DNA from: Jaltomata sinuosa
Lineage: Eukaryota; Streptophyta; Magnoliopsida; Solanales; Solanaceae
Direction: 5' to 3'
DNA length: 64,000 nucleotides
NCBI GenBank assembly: GCA_003996215.1
Contig: QJPP01007526.1
Span: forward strand, 806,001 to 870,000
Positions 22,766 through 36,395 of this stretch are shown here, piece by piece. Made by a program: the position numbers and the translations under genes. The notes under the pieces are model-generated. The model had not been told where the DNA came from and ran no database searches. It saw nothing but the letters and a program-made list of their open reading frames with translations. Within the stretch, counting starts at the first letter, position 1; the number at the start of each line of letters is the position of its first letter.

Positions 22766-24164
22766 TTTTTTTTTTTTACAATTTTTTTAAAAAATTTAAT
22801 AAAAAATAGCATTAGTGTTTGAATTGAATGTAAAAATAATTTAAAAAGTTTGATCCGTACTTCTTACTCCTCCAAAAATTTCCCCGAAACGGGGAGGGGT
22901 GAAAGTAAAAAAAAATTTAAATACGTTTGAGTGTGGTGGGGCTTTGGAGAGCGTTACGGAAGAAATCAAATGACTAAAGTACCCCCTAACTCGAATTTCA
23001 TGGACATTTTTAAATAATTGATGCTAATCTGGACTATAATTTTATATTTGCTTTCACCTGATGATTGATCTGGGATTTGTGTGATGTAATCCCGGGATTA
23101 TTTCATCCAGGTACTCTTCATTTTCCCAAAATACCCTCAAAGATTGTTACCTCTTCTGTTCCTTCATGACTGGTATTTTAGTTTTTTTTTTATTTTTTTA
23201 TTCTTAAATAAGTAATGTTTTAGATAATCAAAAAAATATTAATAATGTTCTTTCAATTTTATTTTTTTAAAATAAAGAGAAGTTTACATAATCAAAAAAC
23301 TAATAAAGAGTTGCCATCTTTTTCAAGGTACTTATTAAGGGTAAATTAGTAAAAATATTTTTTATTTTCTAAGCTAAAAATATCACTTATTTGAGAAGGG
23401 CGGGAGTATTATAGAGTACTCTAAAAGTTATTGTCAATGGTAGTTAATGTGTGCTTAGTTCACTTTTTCTTATTGTAATTATTTTAATTAAAACTTTTAG
23501 AACTTTTAATTAAATTAATTGGGTAAGACTATGGTGCTAAGTGTAGCCACGTTGGTTTAGGGGACCCTAGCTAGAAATTGTTTTTTCAAGTTTGACAAAA
23601 TTGGTTAAATATTTGAAAAAATTGGTTAAATGTAGTGTTCACAAAATTTGCCACAAGTGTAACGATAGAGTTTTTAAGTATATTTATTATTTAAAGAGTG
23701 GGATCCATTTTTGTTGAATTAAAAAAAAAGTTAGATGTAGGTCATATTATTAGGCAAATTCATTTATTGAATTGTAGTAAATAGTGTCCAATTCCGTTAG
23801 GTCGCAACCTACCGTAATAAATGGTCTAAAATTTCAACGACCAAGTTCTTACCATAGTTTTATTTAATTTCTTTTGTTACATAACCCGATAATTACACAA
23901 TATAGTGATTATAATGACTAATTTGTAAGAATGTAATTATAGTGTAATTTTTCCTGTCATATTTAATTAAATAAATGTAATTACACGATTAAATTAGAAA
24001 AATCATATTAATGTATAAATAATTTTTACTCTGTGACAGACATATATATAAAAAAAAATGAAATGCTACTTTATTATGAAGTATTTAAAATATATTAAAT
24101 AATTATAATATCTTTCAAATAAATAATATTATTACTTAACTTAATTAATAAAAATTCCATCATC
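22766..24164. other. AT-rich intergenic stretch
   Basis: No gene or complete element is recognised. About 23020-23110 has a patch (GGGATTTGTG, CCCGGGATTATTTCATCC) reminiscent of MITE ends but without a partner. Confidence 0.4.
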
Positions 24165-24300
24165 AACAACAATAACAACAACAACAACATACCTAGTATA
24201 ATTTCACAAAGTAAGATAATCTAGAGAAGGTAAAATATGCGCAAATCTTACTTTTATCTCAGAAGTAGAGAGGCTCTCTCCGATAAACCATTTGCTCAAG
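24165..24300 (-). mobile_element. TS/SolS-type SINE, minus orientation, degenerate
   Basis: A CAACAACAATAACAACAACA run is followed by ATACCTAGTATAATTTCAC, AGGTAAAATATGCGCAAATC and AGTAGAGAGGCTCTCTCCGA, the reverse complement order of the SINE body. Confidence 0.65.
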
Positions 24301-24529
24301 AAAAAAATTTCAATAAAAACTTTAATATGATTTTTTTACCACTAATGTGAATATAACAAAGTTAAATATGAAGTTAGAAAATACAAAAATCATATAGATA
24401 AATCAACTATCAAGAAATCAAATATATGAAATAAAAGGGGAAAGTAAATGATCTTACTTGAAGGTTGAAGTGAAGTTGTAGCGTTTCTGAAAAGAAAGAT
24501 AATTACACACAATTATACTCTACTGTAAT

Positions 24530-25372
24530 CAGTGTTTTAAAAGACAGGGGGTAAGGCGAAACATTTTACTTAGCACGAGATGAGACTTAAGTCCCGTGAC
24601 ATTGGGGCGTAAGCCCCATGGATCTTTAATTTTTAATTTATAGTATAGTAATAGTATAATAACTCAAAAATTATAAAGAAAAAATACATTAACAATTTTT
24701 AAAAATTTAAAACATGATTAAAGAAACTCATAGAAAATAAAACTTCTAACATCATTTTACAAGTAGAAATAATGCAATGACATAAAAGCTATTATGAGAT
24801 TCAAATCAACTCTAATATTTTAACTCCAAATAATAAAAAATTCACAATTTCTTAGAATATATGACTATACTATGCAATTTACCTCTCAAAAAAGAAATAA
24901 CTAATAAACTATTAGTATTATAATTAAAACATCACTCTTTCATGAATAAAAGAAATGCTTTTAAATAACAAAACAATAAAATATGATAATTTTGAGATAT
25001 AGGAACCAAAAACATGAAGATCAATGACAAGTGAAAATGTAAAATCTAGCTATATGTTTTAAAAAGAAATGTTAAGTCATATTCGCCCTCACAACATTCT
25101 CAAATAGTAAATAAACAATTAGTTTTCTCAACTTTCTTATTTCTACAGATGAAAAAAACTACTAAGCATCATTCATTTATTGAAGAATTATGAGGATCAA
25201 TAATGTTGACTAAGAAATTTAAAACATAATTGGTTTGGAGCGTACGCTCGGGCGCTCAGAGCGTAAGCCTCACAGGACTTAAGCCCCACACGTGAGCCCC
25301 GGAGAGTTTTGTCAGTGCCTCACCCCTGGACCAGCTCCTAGGCGAGTCTCAAGACTGCCTTTTAAAACACTG
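24530..25372. mobile_element. TIR element with CAGTGTTTTAAAAG ends
   Basis: The left CAGTGTTTTAAAAGACAG and the right (minus strand) CAGTGTTTTAAAAGGCAG ends are near-identical inverted repeats. Subterminal blocks at both ends are rich in GGCGTAAGCCCC / TAAGTCC-type motifs. The 843-bp element is AT-rich inside, without a transposase. I could not find an obvious flanking duplication. It is probably a hAT-like MITE. Confidence 0.7.
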
Positions 25373-26887
25373 AATACGATTTACTTGTGATTTTTCAAAC
25401 AGACTCTAACACCAATATATATAGGCAGAAGATTTTGTTAATTCAAGTAAAAAAAAATATAAGGATTAATGTGTTACCAAATTTAAAAAAAACATCTTTC
25501 GGTAAGTCAATAAATTTATTTATTTGGTATGTCATTATGTAACTGATCATTTTCTTAGATTTTGGTGATTTATTGAGAAAAATTCAAATAAAGAATATAA
25601 GGATTCTGTTACCAAATTTTAAAAATTACTTTTGGTAAGCCAGTATTTCAAATATTTGGTAAGTCATTTATGTAACTCATTTTCTTAGATTTTTGTTATT
25701 TATTTATTCAGATAAGGTTTAGTAAAATATTTATTAACACTTACCAACTTACCATATTAAAGTCAAAGATGTATTCTACTTTCCATTTTTTGCTAATAGT
25801 CTTTATTAACTAAAAACAAATATGTTAATGCCTTACCATCATTCTATAAGGCAAAAAATATGACAATCTTATATTGGTAATCTGGGAGTTAAGTTTCTTC
25901 ACATTTTTATTAATCCAGATGAATGTTAATTATAGATTGTTTGAAAATTTTCATATATATTTGAAAATATAGTTTATTTATTTTGCACTTTCAAGTAATT
26001 AAGAGTTTATGAAAAAATCTATTTTATAATAGAAAAATTATCAGTCTGATATATAATTCCTATAAGTGCTTGTCACGTATGGCAATACCTCAATTAGTTA
26101 AATATTTTTTTCCTGACATATATCTTTTATTTTCTTAATAAATGTAAGTGAATATGTAAATATATTTTACTCTCTTGATATATTAGCCAAATGCTAGGAA
26201 ATTGGGCCATAGAACTTTTTTTAAATCTAGAAAATTAGCTCAAATGATTAATTTTTGAACCGCTCGTTGATATAAAGTCAAATGAATTATATTTTATTTA
26301 AATAAGCACATTTTAAACTTTAGGAATTTTTTGAAATTGTGTTAATTGTTTTTCGACTTTTAGCTAGGGTTATTTTCGTCCAAATTTATTTTCGCGTTAA
26401 AAAACAGCTAAATGTTATATATTTGCCCATTACTTCCTTTTTATCTCTTTCCTTTCTTTTCTTTTTATTTTTCTGTTAAGACTAATTTTAGAACTTTGCT
26501 AGATTTAACTAGCTAGTCATTAGAATTTTAATGTTTCATGAAAATGTTGTTCATGTTCGATGTGAAATTTACATTTGTATCCATATATATTCCATTTTTA
26601 ATAAGAGTTACCCTTAATTTCTCTTATATGTATATCTTATGTTTTTTAATTTGTGGGGACCTTACATGTTCATATTAAAAAGTGGGATATCATTGATCTC
26701 GACTCATGTTTGTCGTAAGTGACAAGCATCCCACAAAAAGAAATGTTACATACAACATTTAGACAATTTTACACAACAAATTAAATGATTCCACGGAGAG
26801 CTCGACACACCAAAAAGCAGCTTATGATCATAAATTTAATAAAAAAGCAATGTACCAAACAGAATAATACCTAAAATTAACAGTAAG
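25373..26887. other. AT-rich intergenic stretch
   Basis: No gene is seen. ATTTGGTAAGTCA-type segments at about 25500-25680 occur twice with AAGGATT(A/C) and TTACCAAATTT, a diverged direct duplication of roughly 110-130 bp. Confidence 0.45.
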
Positions 26888-26944
26888 GGTGTGTTTGGTA
26901 TGAAGAAACATATTTTTAGAAAAATATGTTAAAAATATTTGACC

Positions 26945-28658
26945 CAGAACTCAAATCGCAGCTCCGACCTGGGAGCTGAGACCTAACCCCGATCCGACTC
27001 GAGTCAGGGTCAAGATTCGAATCCTAGGTCAGGGACTGGGTCGGGAGTCGGGTCCCAGGTGAGGGACTGGGTCAGGAGTTGGGTCTGGGGCGAGGTAAGG
27101 AGTCGGGTCCTAGGTTGGGGTCAAGAGTCGAATTCCAAGTTAGGGTCAGGGTTAGGAGTCCTTTCCCTAGTCGAGGTCAAAAGTCAAGTTCCAGATAAAG
27201 GTCAGGGTTAGATGATGGGTCCTGAGTTGAGGTAAGGAGTCGCATCCCAAGTCAGGGTACGTTTGGTCTGAGGTCCCAAGTTAGAGTTATGGTCGAGGTC
27301 GGGGTCATGAGTCGGGTTTGAAGGTAAGGTGGGTTTAGGTCTCGAGTCGGGTCCAAGGTCAGAGTCATAAGTCGGGTCCTAAGTCGGGGTCAACCTGGGT
27401 CGGGTCCCAGGTCGGGGTCAGGAGTCAAGTCTCAAGTCAGGGTCGAGGTCAAACGTCTAGTCCTAGGTTGGGGTTAAGAGTCAAATCCCAAGTTAGGGTC
27501 GGGGTTAAGAGTCATGTTCCAATTCAAGTCTTGGGTTGAGGTCAAAAGTCGAGTTCCAAGTCAAGGTCACGATTAGAAGTTGGGTCTCAGGTCGAGGTAA
27601 GGAGTCGGGTCCCAAGTTGGGGTATATTAGGTCTCGAGTCCTAGGTTAGGATCAGGGTTGAAATTTGAATTTTGGGTCAAGGTTAGGGTCATTAGTCAGA
27701 TTTGGAGGTTGAGTGAGGGTTAGGTTTCGAGTGGGTCCAAGGTCGGGTTTAGGAGTCGTGTCTTAGGTCAGGGTTAAGGGTTGGTTCCCAAGTCAAAGTC
27801 AGCTTGGATCGGGGTAAAATGTGGGGTCTTGAGTCATGGTCTACCTAGGTCGAGGTCATGAGTCAAGTTCTAAGTTAGTGTCGGGGTCAAGAGTCGAGCC
27901 CTATGTCAGGGTCAGTATCGTTGGTTCTCTGGTAGGGGCAGCAGTCGAGTCCCAACTTAAGGTCAAGGTAAGAGTCAGGTCCTGGGTTCGTGTCAAAAGT
28001 CAAATCCCAGGTAGGTTCAGGAGTCCAGTATTAGGTTAGGATTAGAGTTAGAAGTCATGTCCCGAGTCGGGTTCATGAATCAGGTCCCAAGTCAAAGTCT
28101 AGAGTAGAGTCCCAAGTGAGGGTTAGGGTCAGAAGTCGAGGTCTAGGGTCAGGGTAGGGAATCGATTCCTAGGTTAAGAAACGTTAGGTCTTGCAACCTA
28201 TATTATGGTTGGGGATGATATTCAGATCATGGGTTGAGGTCGGAGTAGGGAGTCGAGTTTGGAGGTCAGGTTTGGAGGCGGGGTCTTGAGTCAAGTCCCA
28301 TGTCAAGAGTCGAGTCTTGGATCAAGGTCAGGCCTAGAGCTGGATTCGAAGGTAGGGTTTAGGATCGGGTTCAGGGGTCGATTCTCGAGTTGGGTTTGAA
28401 TCGTGGTCGAGAGTCGGGTACCAGGTCAGGGTCAGGGTTGTTAGTCAAGTTTGGGCCTCGAGTTGGGACTTTGGTCGGGGCAAGAAATTGGGTCTCGAGT
28501 CAGGGTATGGGTCGGAGTCGGGAATTGGGTCTCTAATCTTATGTCAGAGTCGGGTATGGAGTCCCGTGTTGGGGTTGAGACTCAGGTCTCTGGTCAGGAT
28601 CAAGAGTCAAGTTTCAAGGTCGAGGTTAGGTCCAGGGTTGGGATTCAGGTTTCGAGAA
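26945..28658 (+). repeat. Degenerate GGTCGGG(A)GTCGGGTCCCAGGTC array
   Basis: About 1.7 kb is built from irregular repeats of GGTC, GAGTC, GGGTCCCA and TCAGGGTCA words with no fixed period. Strand asymmetry is strong (G-rich plus strand), except for the first ~60 bp, where GACC-type words run the other way. The small ORFs in it (27836-28039, 28451-28756) are artefacts of the repeat. Confidence 0.85.
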
Positions 28659-29734
28659 TGTCACAACCCAACCTACCGGGCCGTGCGGGCGCCTACTCTA
28701 ATCGCCTAGATAGACGAACCCTTACCACCCGTCCAACAGGTAACATGCGGAATTAAAGTAAACCTTTAAATTAAGCCACCTTTATACATAACTGAAATCC
28801 TTTCCTTTACAAATCCTGTTCAGAAATAGGCTACATAAGAAATTACGGAAAAACATTTACAATATTTAAACCCCTCCTTAGGATCTAGTCTAAACAGGTA
28901 CAAGAACTTCTACAAGATGACACAAAGAGATAAAAGACCCAACTTCCGCCATGGAATCGAAGACAGAAGTTGCTGGAGACACTCATCGCCGTGAACCTAT
29001 GAAACATCACCAACCTGCAACCAGACTACACCAAAAATGTATAGCAAGAGTAGAGTCAGTACAAACACACGTACTGGTAGGCATCATCGGTCGATCCGAA
29101 TCCATTCCTACCATCATATAAGAAAAACAGGGAAAGACATGAAATAAACATTATAGCTCCCTCATTCACCTTTAACCTTGACCCTGACATATAGAACTTC
29201 CCAAGTCACCTTGTCACCTAGACTTCCCAAGTCACCTTGACACGTAGACTTCCCAAGTCACATTTAACCTTTACCCCAGTCAACTACCTTGACTAAATAT
29301 TCAGACTTGACCCGGCTAGTTGCCCACCCAAACCGCTATTATACCCAAGTATTGCCTACCATTTTCCAGACTTTCCTGGACCTCTAGGACATCTTTACCA
29401 CCTGGTTATATTAACTATTAACCACGCCCAGACTCTTCGTCTTCCTCTATATTTACCAACAACATGCAAATCACCTATCAACCACTGACACATTCAATGA
29501 CAACAACAGACTTATATCCAACTCCCTTTCTCATCCCAAAACCCGGACCCTCCAAGGATACTCTAGCCACACCTAAGTGTTCAACAAGATACCAGGTCTA
29601 CCCCAAGACCCATCCTTATGCTTATTAACACAATTAATCCTTGACCGTCATTAGTACACTTAATGAAAATAAAACATGAACTCATAACCTCTTTTACATA
29701 GTCTGAACCCATCCGGATCCCCCCTAACACATCT

Positions 29735-30230
29735 AGGTGTTAACATGACAATCCGGTCTACACCAAGACCAACTCATAACATGATGCAACAACCCGGCCT
29801 AAACCAAGACCAACTAATAACATGATGCAACAACCCTGCTTACACCAAGAGCAACTAATAGCATGATACAACAACCCGGCCTACACCAAGACCAAACTAA
29901 TAACATGATATAACAACCCGGCCTACACCAAGACCGAACTAATAACATGAAATAACAACCCGGCCTACACCAAGACCGAACTAATAACATGATATAACAA
30001 CCCAACCTACACCAAGACCAACTAATAACATGATATAACAACTCGGCCTACACCAAGACCGAACTAATAACATGATATAACAACCCAGCCTACACCAAGA
30101 CCAAACTCATAACATGATATAACAACCCGGTCTATACCAAGACAAACTAATGACATGATATAATAACCGGCCTACACCAAGACCAACTAATAACATGATA
30201 TAACAACTCGACATACACCAAGACCAAACT
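29735..30230. repeat. ~42-bp tandem array in the 3' LTR, about 11 copies
   Basis: The unit contains CAACCCGGCCTACACCAAGA and ACTAATAACATGATATAA. Copies vary between 41 and 43 bp and in the ACCGAACT / ACCAACT segment. The minus-strand ORF at 29814-30041 is this array read as 14-residue repeats; it is not a gene. Confidence 0.85.
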
Positions 30231-30421
30231 CAACAGACATCTCTGAATTCCCGGTCACTCAAGGACTACCAACAATAGCACTTTTAAATAGACAACCCGG
30301 TCCACTCACGGAACCAATATCAAGTATCTCATTCAGTAAAATAACCCGGTCCACACACGGAACCAATATCAGCCAATGCAATACAATAATCAATTAAACA
30401 ATGCAAGATACAATAAAGTAA

Positions 30422-30572
30422 ACCCGTACCAGGCGTGGTACCGAGCCAACTAAATAGTAACTTGTACCAGGCGTGGTACCCATGCAAACCAATTAGTAAC
30501 CTGTACCAGGCGTAGTACCCGTGCCAACCAATTAGTAACCTGTACCAGGCGTGGTACCCAAGCCAACCGAAT
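30422..30572. repeat. ~39-bp tandem array (TACCAGGCGTGGTACC), 4 copies
   Basis: Each unit holds the near-palindrome GTACCAGGCGTGGTACC followed by CCAACCAATTAGTAAC. The minus-strand ORF at 30329-30622 is this array. Confidence 0.8.
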
Positions 30573-31839
30573 GTCAACAAACCACAGTCAATATATGAAC
30601 ACACAACTTGTAAAACCAACAAGTAAACACCGTTTCAATCACAGACTGTAAACAGGAACCTAGACATTTCATACAACTTCCCTAAGCAATGTAATGTATA
30701 CAATCACTTAGACATGAGTACATGAATATACACATTCACAGAAAATCATAAGCCACCACCTACTCCTTTCCGGGTATAACTACGAACCATCAATTCCCCT
30801 CCGAAGACTATTTCTCAGTTCTCCCCTTTTTATTTTAACATGTAACTAGCGATTTTCCTTTTTAGATAAACACACAAGCATGCAACACGCTTCCCTTTTC
30901 TAACCTTAGCCAAACCGCCTCTAAGTCTCAAGCAATAAACATTCCTGAAACCCCACCTAGGAGTTTCCTATTCCCGTTTCCCGTGCTCCCAAGCACTTTC
31001 CCGGTTCCCCGAACCTTTCTGACACGCTAGTCCTTCAACCCATCATTTTATCACGACAATATGAATAAGTTAAACACATAATACCATTCACAAGACCAGC
31101 CATTTCGTACATCCTAGAAACAACACAACCAATTCCGAATCTACCAGACTCCGTGCCTAGAGGCCTAAAACATGAATTCTCCATTTGTACTATACAACAA
31201 GTACGAAAATTAAACAGGTCTAACTACTCATGAAAACCTAGCCTACCTGGGCGCCAAGCAGCAGCAACCGTGCGTTTTTGGCTCTGTGGAGGCATTCCTG
31301 GCGATCCTGCAGGCCCCGATCCGTGATTTCGCATCCTTTTACCGGAATTCCTTTCTCATTCTTGGTCTAAAAATAACACACATTACATACAATTAACACA
31401 CAAGCCTTGCACATTACCCGACTATAACAATTCCCCAAACCCCAGGCCACCCATGATCATCCCACACTTTTTCTGGGCTTTTCCACCATTAATTATCCTA
31501 GTTCTATCATTTTTTTTATGGATAAAACAGGGAATTAAACAACCTATGATCATAATAATGTACTTTAATCTATACCCAAGAACTCACATGCTTGGAATCT
31601 CCTTCCTTCCCCAAATTCCACCATCCTTAGGTCATTCCAACCCTTTCCCAATTTCCCCCCTAGCAATTCTACCGCATAGGAAACGTATTACAGAGTTTGG
31701 GGAACGAAAGCCTTACCTTAGGGAAAATTTTTGATGGAAGAATGAGGAAAAACGCCTGGAATCGCCTAGCCTTTCTTTCAAAATGAACTTGTGAAAAACT
31801 GATGTTTTGGGGAATGTTTCTGCAGTAAAACCCCGTCGG

Positions 31840-31970
31840 CCCGCTATAGCAGTCCCCGCTCTACTATAGCGGTCCCGCTATAGCGGTCTTAAGTGGGTTG
31901 ATCGCCCCTTGACTGCCGCTATAGCAGTAATTTCCACCGCTATAGCGGTGGCCGTTATCGCGCCTGACCG
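31840..31970. repeat. CCGCTATAGCGG palindrome cluster, 3' LTR
   Basis: Five copies, perfect or with 1-2 changes, occur in about 110 bp. The best is CCACCGCTATAGCGGTGG at 31934-31951, an 18-bp perfect palindrome. Confidence 0.85.
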
Positions 31971-32326
31971 CGCTCGTCACAGATAAAATATCCGGAAATC
32001 TACCAATTTTGGCCATTTCGCAACATACTTGCTTCTCCCGATGACTTGAAGCAACCCTTTCACGTCAAACGCAATTTCGGAGTTCTACTAACCCAAATGC
32101 GATTCTGAAAAGTCACCTGGACTCCTTTATGTCTTGGCTATGCAGAAAACTAGCTTAACATAAGACACCTAAACCCATCCTTACCCAAATTTCCCTAGAA
32201 TCTACCTCGCTCAAAAACCGACCGAGGCTAGCGTAGCCTAAAATTTCAAACTCCCAAACCCGGAGTTTTCTAACTCTAACACTTGGCACTATTGGACTAC
32301 CCGTAATGACGGACTCGGTCTTTACA

Positions 32327-34482
32327 ATAGATACCAATTTACCCTTCGTTCATCCCCGAATAATCTCTACGGCGGAGGGAGAGAACAAGCTCGTCCCTCA
32401 ATCTTATTGCTCTACCATGACAGCATAAATATAACCTTACGCAAACCACCAAAACTTTCGAATCCCTTGGTATACCCAATTCAACTAAAATTTAATTCTC
32501 TCCCACTCTGTCAAGGAATCCCTTCCTTCGAGCTACATAAGGCAACTAGATTACCCATCCCCGAGTGCCCAAGAAATTCGGGGCCTTATCGAAACACCGG
32601 GGCAAGAGAAACTCACCTAATGAACAAAATAGCTTTTCCCCACCAAGGGGGCTAGATCCCACCATGGCGATCCCCTTTCCACTATTCCCGGAGTTCTGCT
32701 AGCCTGAACCCCATTCCGGAAGCTTCCTATAGGGTACTATGCCCCTCACATATCATAGTATAACCTTATTCCTATCAACACTATGCCACGAGACATCATA
32801 TGTCTCTAAATCATGCAACAACAAAGATTCCATTGGAACTCATCCTAGCTTGAGGTTTTGGCGACTCCCGTTCTAGGGGAAAAGTCTATCCGGGTACTTA
32901 CAACCCAACCAATGCTATGGCGAGCACACTCTCACCACTAATGATCATCAATACTAACACAAGTCAATAATCGCCCTCACAATACAAGCCCATGAGCAGT
33001 GTCCCACACTACTCAGTCAATCACGGGTCATTTATTAAATTCTACATGAGTGACTGTTCCCATCGATGGTCAATCATAATTTTATCAACATCCCGGGCTA
33101 TCATATCTACCCTTTCCTTTTTATCGTGCATGGATGCTAAATTTCAGGCCAAATGCCTTATATGCATACTATATTAGTCCTATAGACTATTTCTTTATTT
33201 CACATAGCAGCTCGTAATGTAACCATTGCCCTTAGATGCCTCGGGAATGACATGAAAAGCCAGGGAAAACAGGGCAGGCATTCTGCCCCGCGCCCTTCCG
33301 CTGTAGCGGTAAAACTCCTGCTACAGCGGTCCCAACAGTAACTGTACATGAAATTTTATTTCCAGCTAAAAGCACTCATTCCCCTTCCCAGCTACCATTG
33401 TCTAAACCTGTAAATCCCACCATGGTCTTAAACCACCCTCAAGACCATTCCCGGCATTATCGTATCGCAAATCAACATGATACCTCATGAAATAAAATAA
33501 ATCACAATAACATGTGCTTCCCGACAGTATCTGCCTGCCATTATATACTAATGACTCCCTTGCTCCCTTGGTTCCAAACCAAGTCCCGATTGTCCTGAAA
33601 CTGGAGCTTCCCTACATGGACAATTCTTTTTTGTTCCCTTACCATCTATATAAATGGTAAGCCTATGCCCGAACGTAATGCAAACAATTTCAATTAAGGC
33701 ATATCACAATTTATTATTTAAAACAATCACAATTTCCAAACTGGAACTAAATTTTCCTTACCGCAGTTCCTGCCATCAAGCAATGATAGCCCTTTTCCCC
33801 CATGGTTCCTAACCAATCCCGACTGTTCTGAAACCGGAGTTTTCCTACAGTCGTAAGTCTTGTCCCCTTACCATTTTTACCAACGACAAGCCCGATTTTG
33901 AAAAGTGACACCACTTTACTAACTAATTTTAAGTACACAAAAAGTAATTATCAACCAAAGCATACCAATTCAAGTTATGACTCCTCCCGGACCAAGACAT
34001 TCACAGCAAATCAAATAATTGCACACCATACATTTGCAGTCATTCAATCAACATCAATGCACATAAGCTCAACCTCAAGCCTCAAGCTTAAACAGTCAAC
34101 CAAATCAGTTTCGTTACTTTTTATTCGCCTCATGGATGACCATTAACAGACCCATCCATACCTTTACATAGCTTCTCTGGCCAGATACAAATTGGAACCT
34201 TCCCGGTTCCAATCCTTCTTGCTTGTTTGTCGTACCCGGAGTCCAATGACATCTTTCACCTTATTGAGATACCAATTGGAATCGAGAGATACCAATTGGA
34301 CTCAACCCATACAAGCAAGTAACGAAACCGCACGAAAAGGAATGAAAGAAAAGAGATGTTTCCTAAAATGCTTCATAGCTTCCCTAGGATTAGATGTGGA
34401 CGTCTACACACCAATCCGCAGGACTCTGTTCGACATTTTGCTCTTGTACTGGGAGACCGGTAACCTAGGCTTTGATACCATT
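32327..34482 (-). other. Non-coding internal region of the LARD-like element
   Basis: 2.16 kb without a long open frame in any of the six frames (longest about 113 codons at 34192-34533, which runs into the LTR). It contains one further CCGCTGTAGCGG / GCTACAGCGG pair at 33297-33331. A GGTTC-rich segment (CCGGAGT...CTACA) is duplicated at about 33560-33660 and 33800-33900. Confidence 0.7.
34468..34480 (-). promoter_or_regulatory. Primer-binding site (initiator tRNA-Met type)
   Basis: The minus strand reads TGGTATCAAAGCC two bases after the LTR end, against the common plant TGGTATCAGAGCC. It fixes the orientation of the element. Confidence 0.8.
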
Positions 34483-35569
34483 TGTCACGACCCAACCTAC
34501 CGGGCCGTGCGGGCGCCTACTCTAATCACCTAGATAGACGAACCCTTACCACCCGTCCAACAGGTAACATGCGGAATTAAAGTAAACCTTTAAATTAAGC
34601 CACCTTTATACATAACTGAAATCCTTTCCTTTACAAATCCTGTTCAGAAATAGGCTACATAAGAAATTACGGAAAAACCTTTACAAAATTTAAACCCCTC
34701 CCTAGGATCTAGTCTAAACAGGTACAAGAGCTTCTACAAGATGACACAAATAGATAAAAGACCCAACTTCCGCCATGGAATCAAAGATAGAAGTTGCTGG
34801 AGACCCTCATCGCCGTGAACCAATGAAACATCACCAACCTGCAACCAAACTATACCAAAAAGGTATAGCAAGAGTAGAGTCAGTACAAACACACGTACTG
34901 GTAGGCATCATCGGTCGACCCGAATCCATTCCTACCATCATATAAGAGAAACAGGGAAAGACATGAAATAAACATTATACCTCCCTCATTCACCTTTAAC
35001 CTTGACCCTGAAATCTGGAACTTCCCAAGTCACCTTGTCACCTAGACTTCCTAAGTCACCTTGACACGTAGACTTCCCAAGTCATATTTAACCTTTACCC
35101 CAGTCAACTATCTTGACTAAATATTCAAACTTGACCTGGCTAGTTGCCCACCCAAACCGCTATTATACCCAAGTATTGCCTACCATTTTCCAGACTTTCT
35201 CGGACCTCTAGGACATCTTTACCACCTGGTTATATTAACCAATAACCACGCCCAGACTCTTCTTCTTCCTCTATATTTACCAACCACATGCAACTCACCT
35301 AGCAACCATTGACACATTCAATGACAAAAACAGAGTTATATCTAAATTCCTTTCTCATCCCAAAACCCGGACCCTCCAAGGATCCTCTAGCCACACCTAA
35401 GTGTTCAACAAGCTACCCGGTCTACCCCAAGACCCATCCTTATGCTTATTAATACAATTAATCCTTGACCGTCATTAGTACACTTAATAACAATAAAACA
35501 TGAACTCATAACCTCTTTTACATAGTCCGGACCCAATCGGATTCCCCCTAACACATCTAGGTGTTAACA

Positions 35570-36060
35570 TGACAACCCGGTCTACACCAAGACCAACTCA
35601 TAACATGATGCAACAACCCGACCTACACCAAGACCAACTAATAACATGATGCAACAACCCGGCCTACACCAAGACCAACTAATAGCATGATACAACAACC
35701 CGGCCTACACCAAGACCAAACTAATAACATGATATAACAACCCGGCCTACACCAAGACCGAACTAATAACATAATATAACAACCCGGCCTACACCAAGAC
35801 CGAACTAATAACATGATATAACAACCCAGCCTACACCAAGACCAACTAATAACATGATATAACAACCCGGCCTACACCAAGACCAAACTAATAACATGAT
35901 ATAACAAACCGGCCTACACCAAGACTAAACTCATAACATGATATAACAACCTGGTCTACACCAAGATCAACTAATGACATGATATAAAAACCCGTCCTAC
36001 ACCAACACCAACTAATAACATGATATAACAACTCGGCCTACACTAAGACCGAACTCAACA
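35570..36060. repeat. ~42-bp tandem array in the 5' LTR
   Basis: Same unit and nearly the same copy number as in the other LTR, so the array existed before insertion. The ORF at 35638-35865 is the array read in frame. Confidence 0.85.
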
Positions 36061-36242
36061 GACATCTCAGAATTCTCGGTCACTCAAGGACAACCAGCAA
36101 TAGCACCTTTAAATAGACAACCCGATCCACTCACGGAACCAATATCAAGTATCACATTCAGTAAAACAATCCGGTCCACACACAGAACCAATATCAGCCA
36201 AAGCAATATAATAATCAATGAAATAATGCAAGATACAATAAA

Positions 36243-36395
36243 GTAAACCCATACCATGCGTGGTACCCGAGCCAACCAAATAGTAACATGTACCAGGTGT
36301 GGTACCCGTGCCATCCAATTAGTAACATGTACCATGCGTGGTACCCGTGCCAACCAATTAGTAATCTGTACCAGGCGTGGTACCCGATCCAACTG
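36243..36395. repeat. ~39-bp tandem array (TACCA(G/T)GCGTGGTACC) in the 5' LTR
   Basis: The counterpart of the array at 30422-30572, again four units, with point differences. The ORFs at 36215-36511 and 36084-36392 are read-throughs of it. Confidence 0.8.

Larger units (their letters stand above)
28659..32326 (-). repeat. 3' LTR of the LARD-like element
   Basis: 3,668 bp, from TGTAAAGACC (minus, at 32326) to TTGTGACA (28659). The first bases differ slightly from the other LTR (AAGACC against ACGACC). No convincing polypurine tract is visible immediately before it on the minus strand; the adjoining bases read TTGGTATCTAT. Confidence 0.88.

Noticed and set aside
29814..30041. Cys/Trp-rich repeat ORF (and its twin at 35638-35865), possible secreted peptide
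   Set aside because: The frame is created by the 42-bp array; both LTR copies carry it and there is no signal peptide or conserved start.
29735..30230. Regular short repeats that might suggest a CRISPR array
   Set aside because: The units are directly adjacent with no unique spacers, they sit in an LTR, and the genome is a plant's.
34192..34533. 113-codon ORF across the internal/LTR junction of the LARD-like element, possible gag remnant
   Set aside because: It is on the strand opposite to the element's orientation, crosses the primer-binding site and LTR edge, and has no gag motif.
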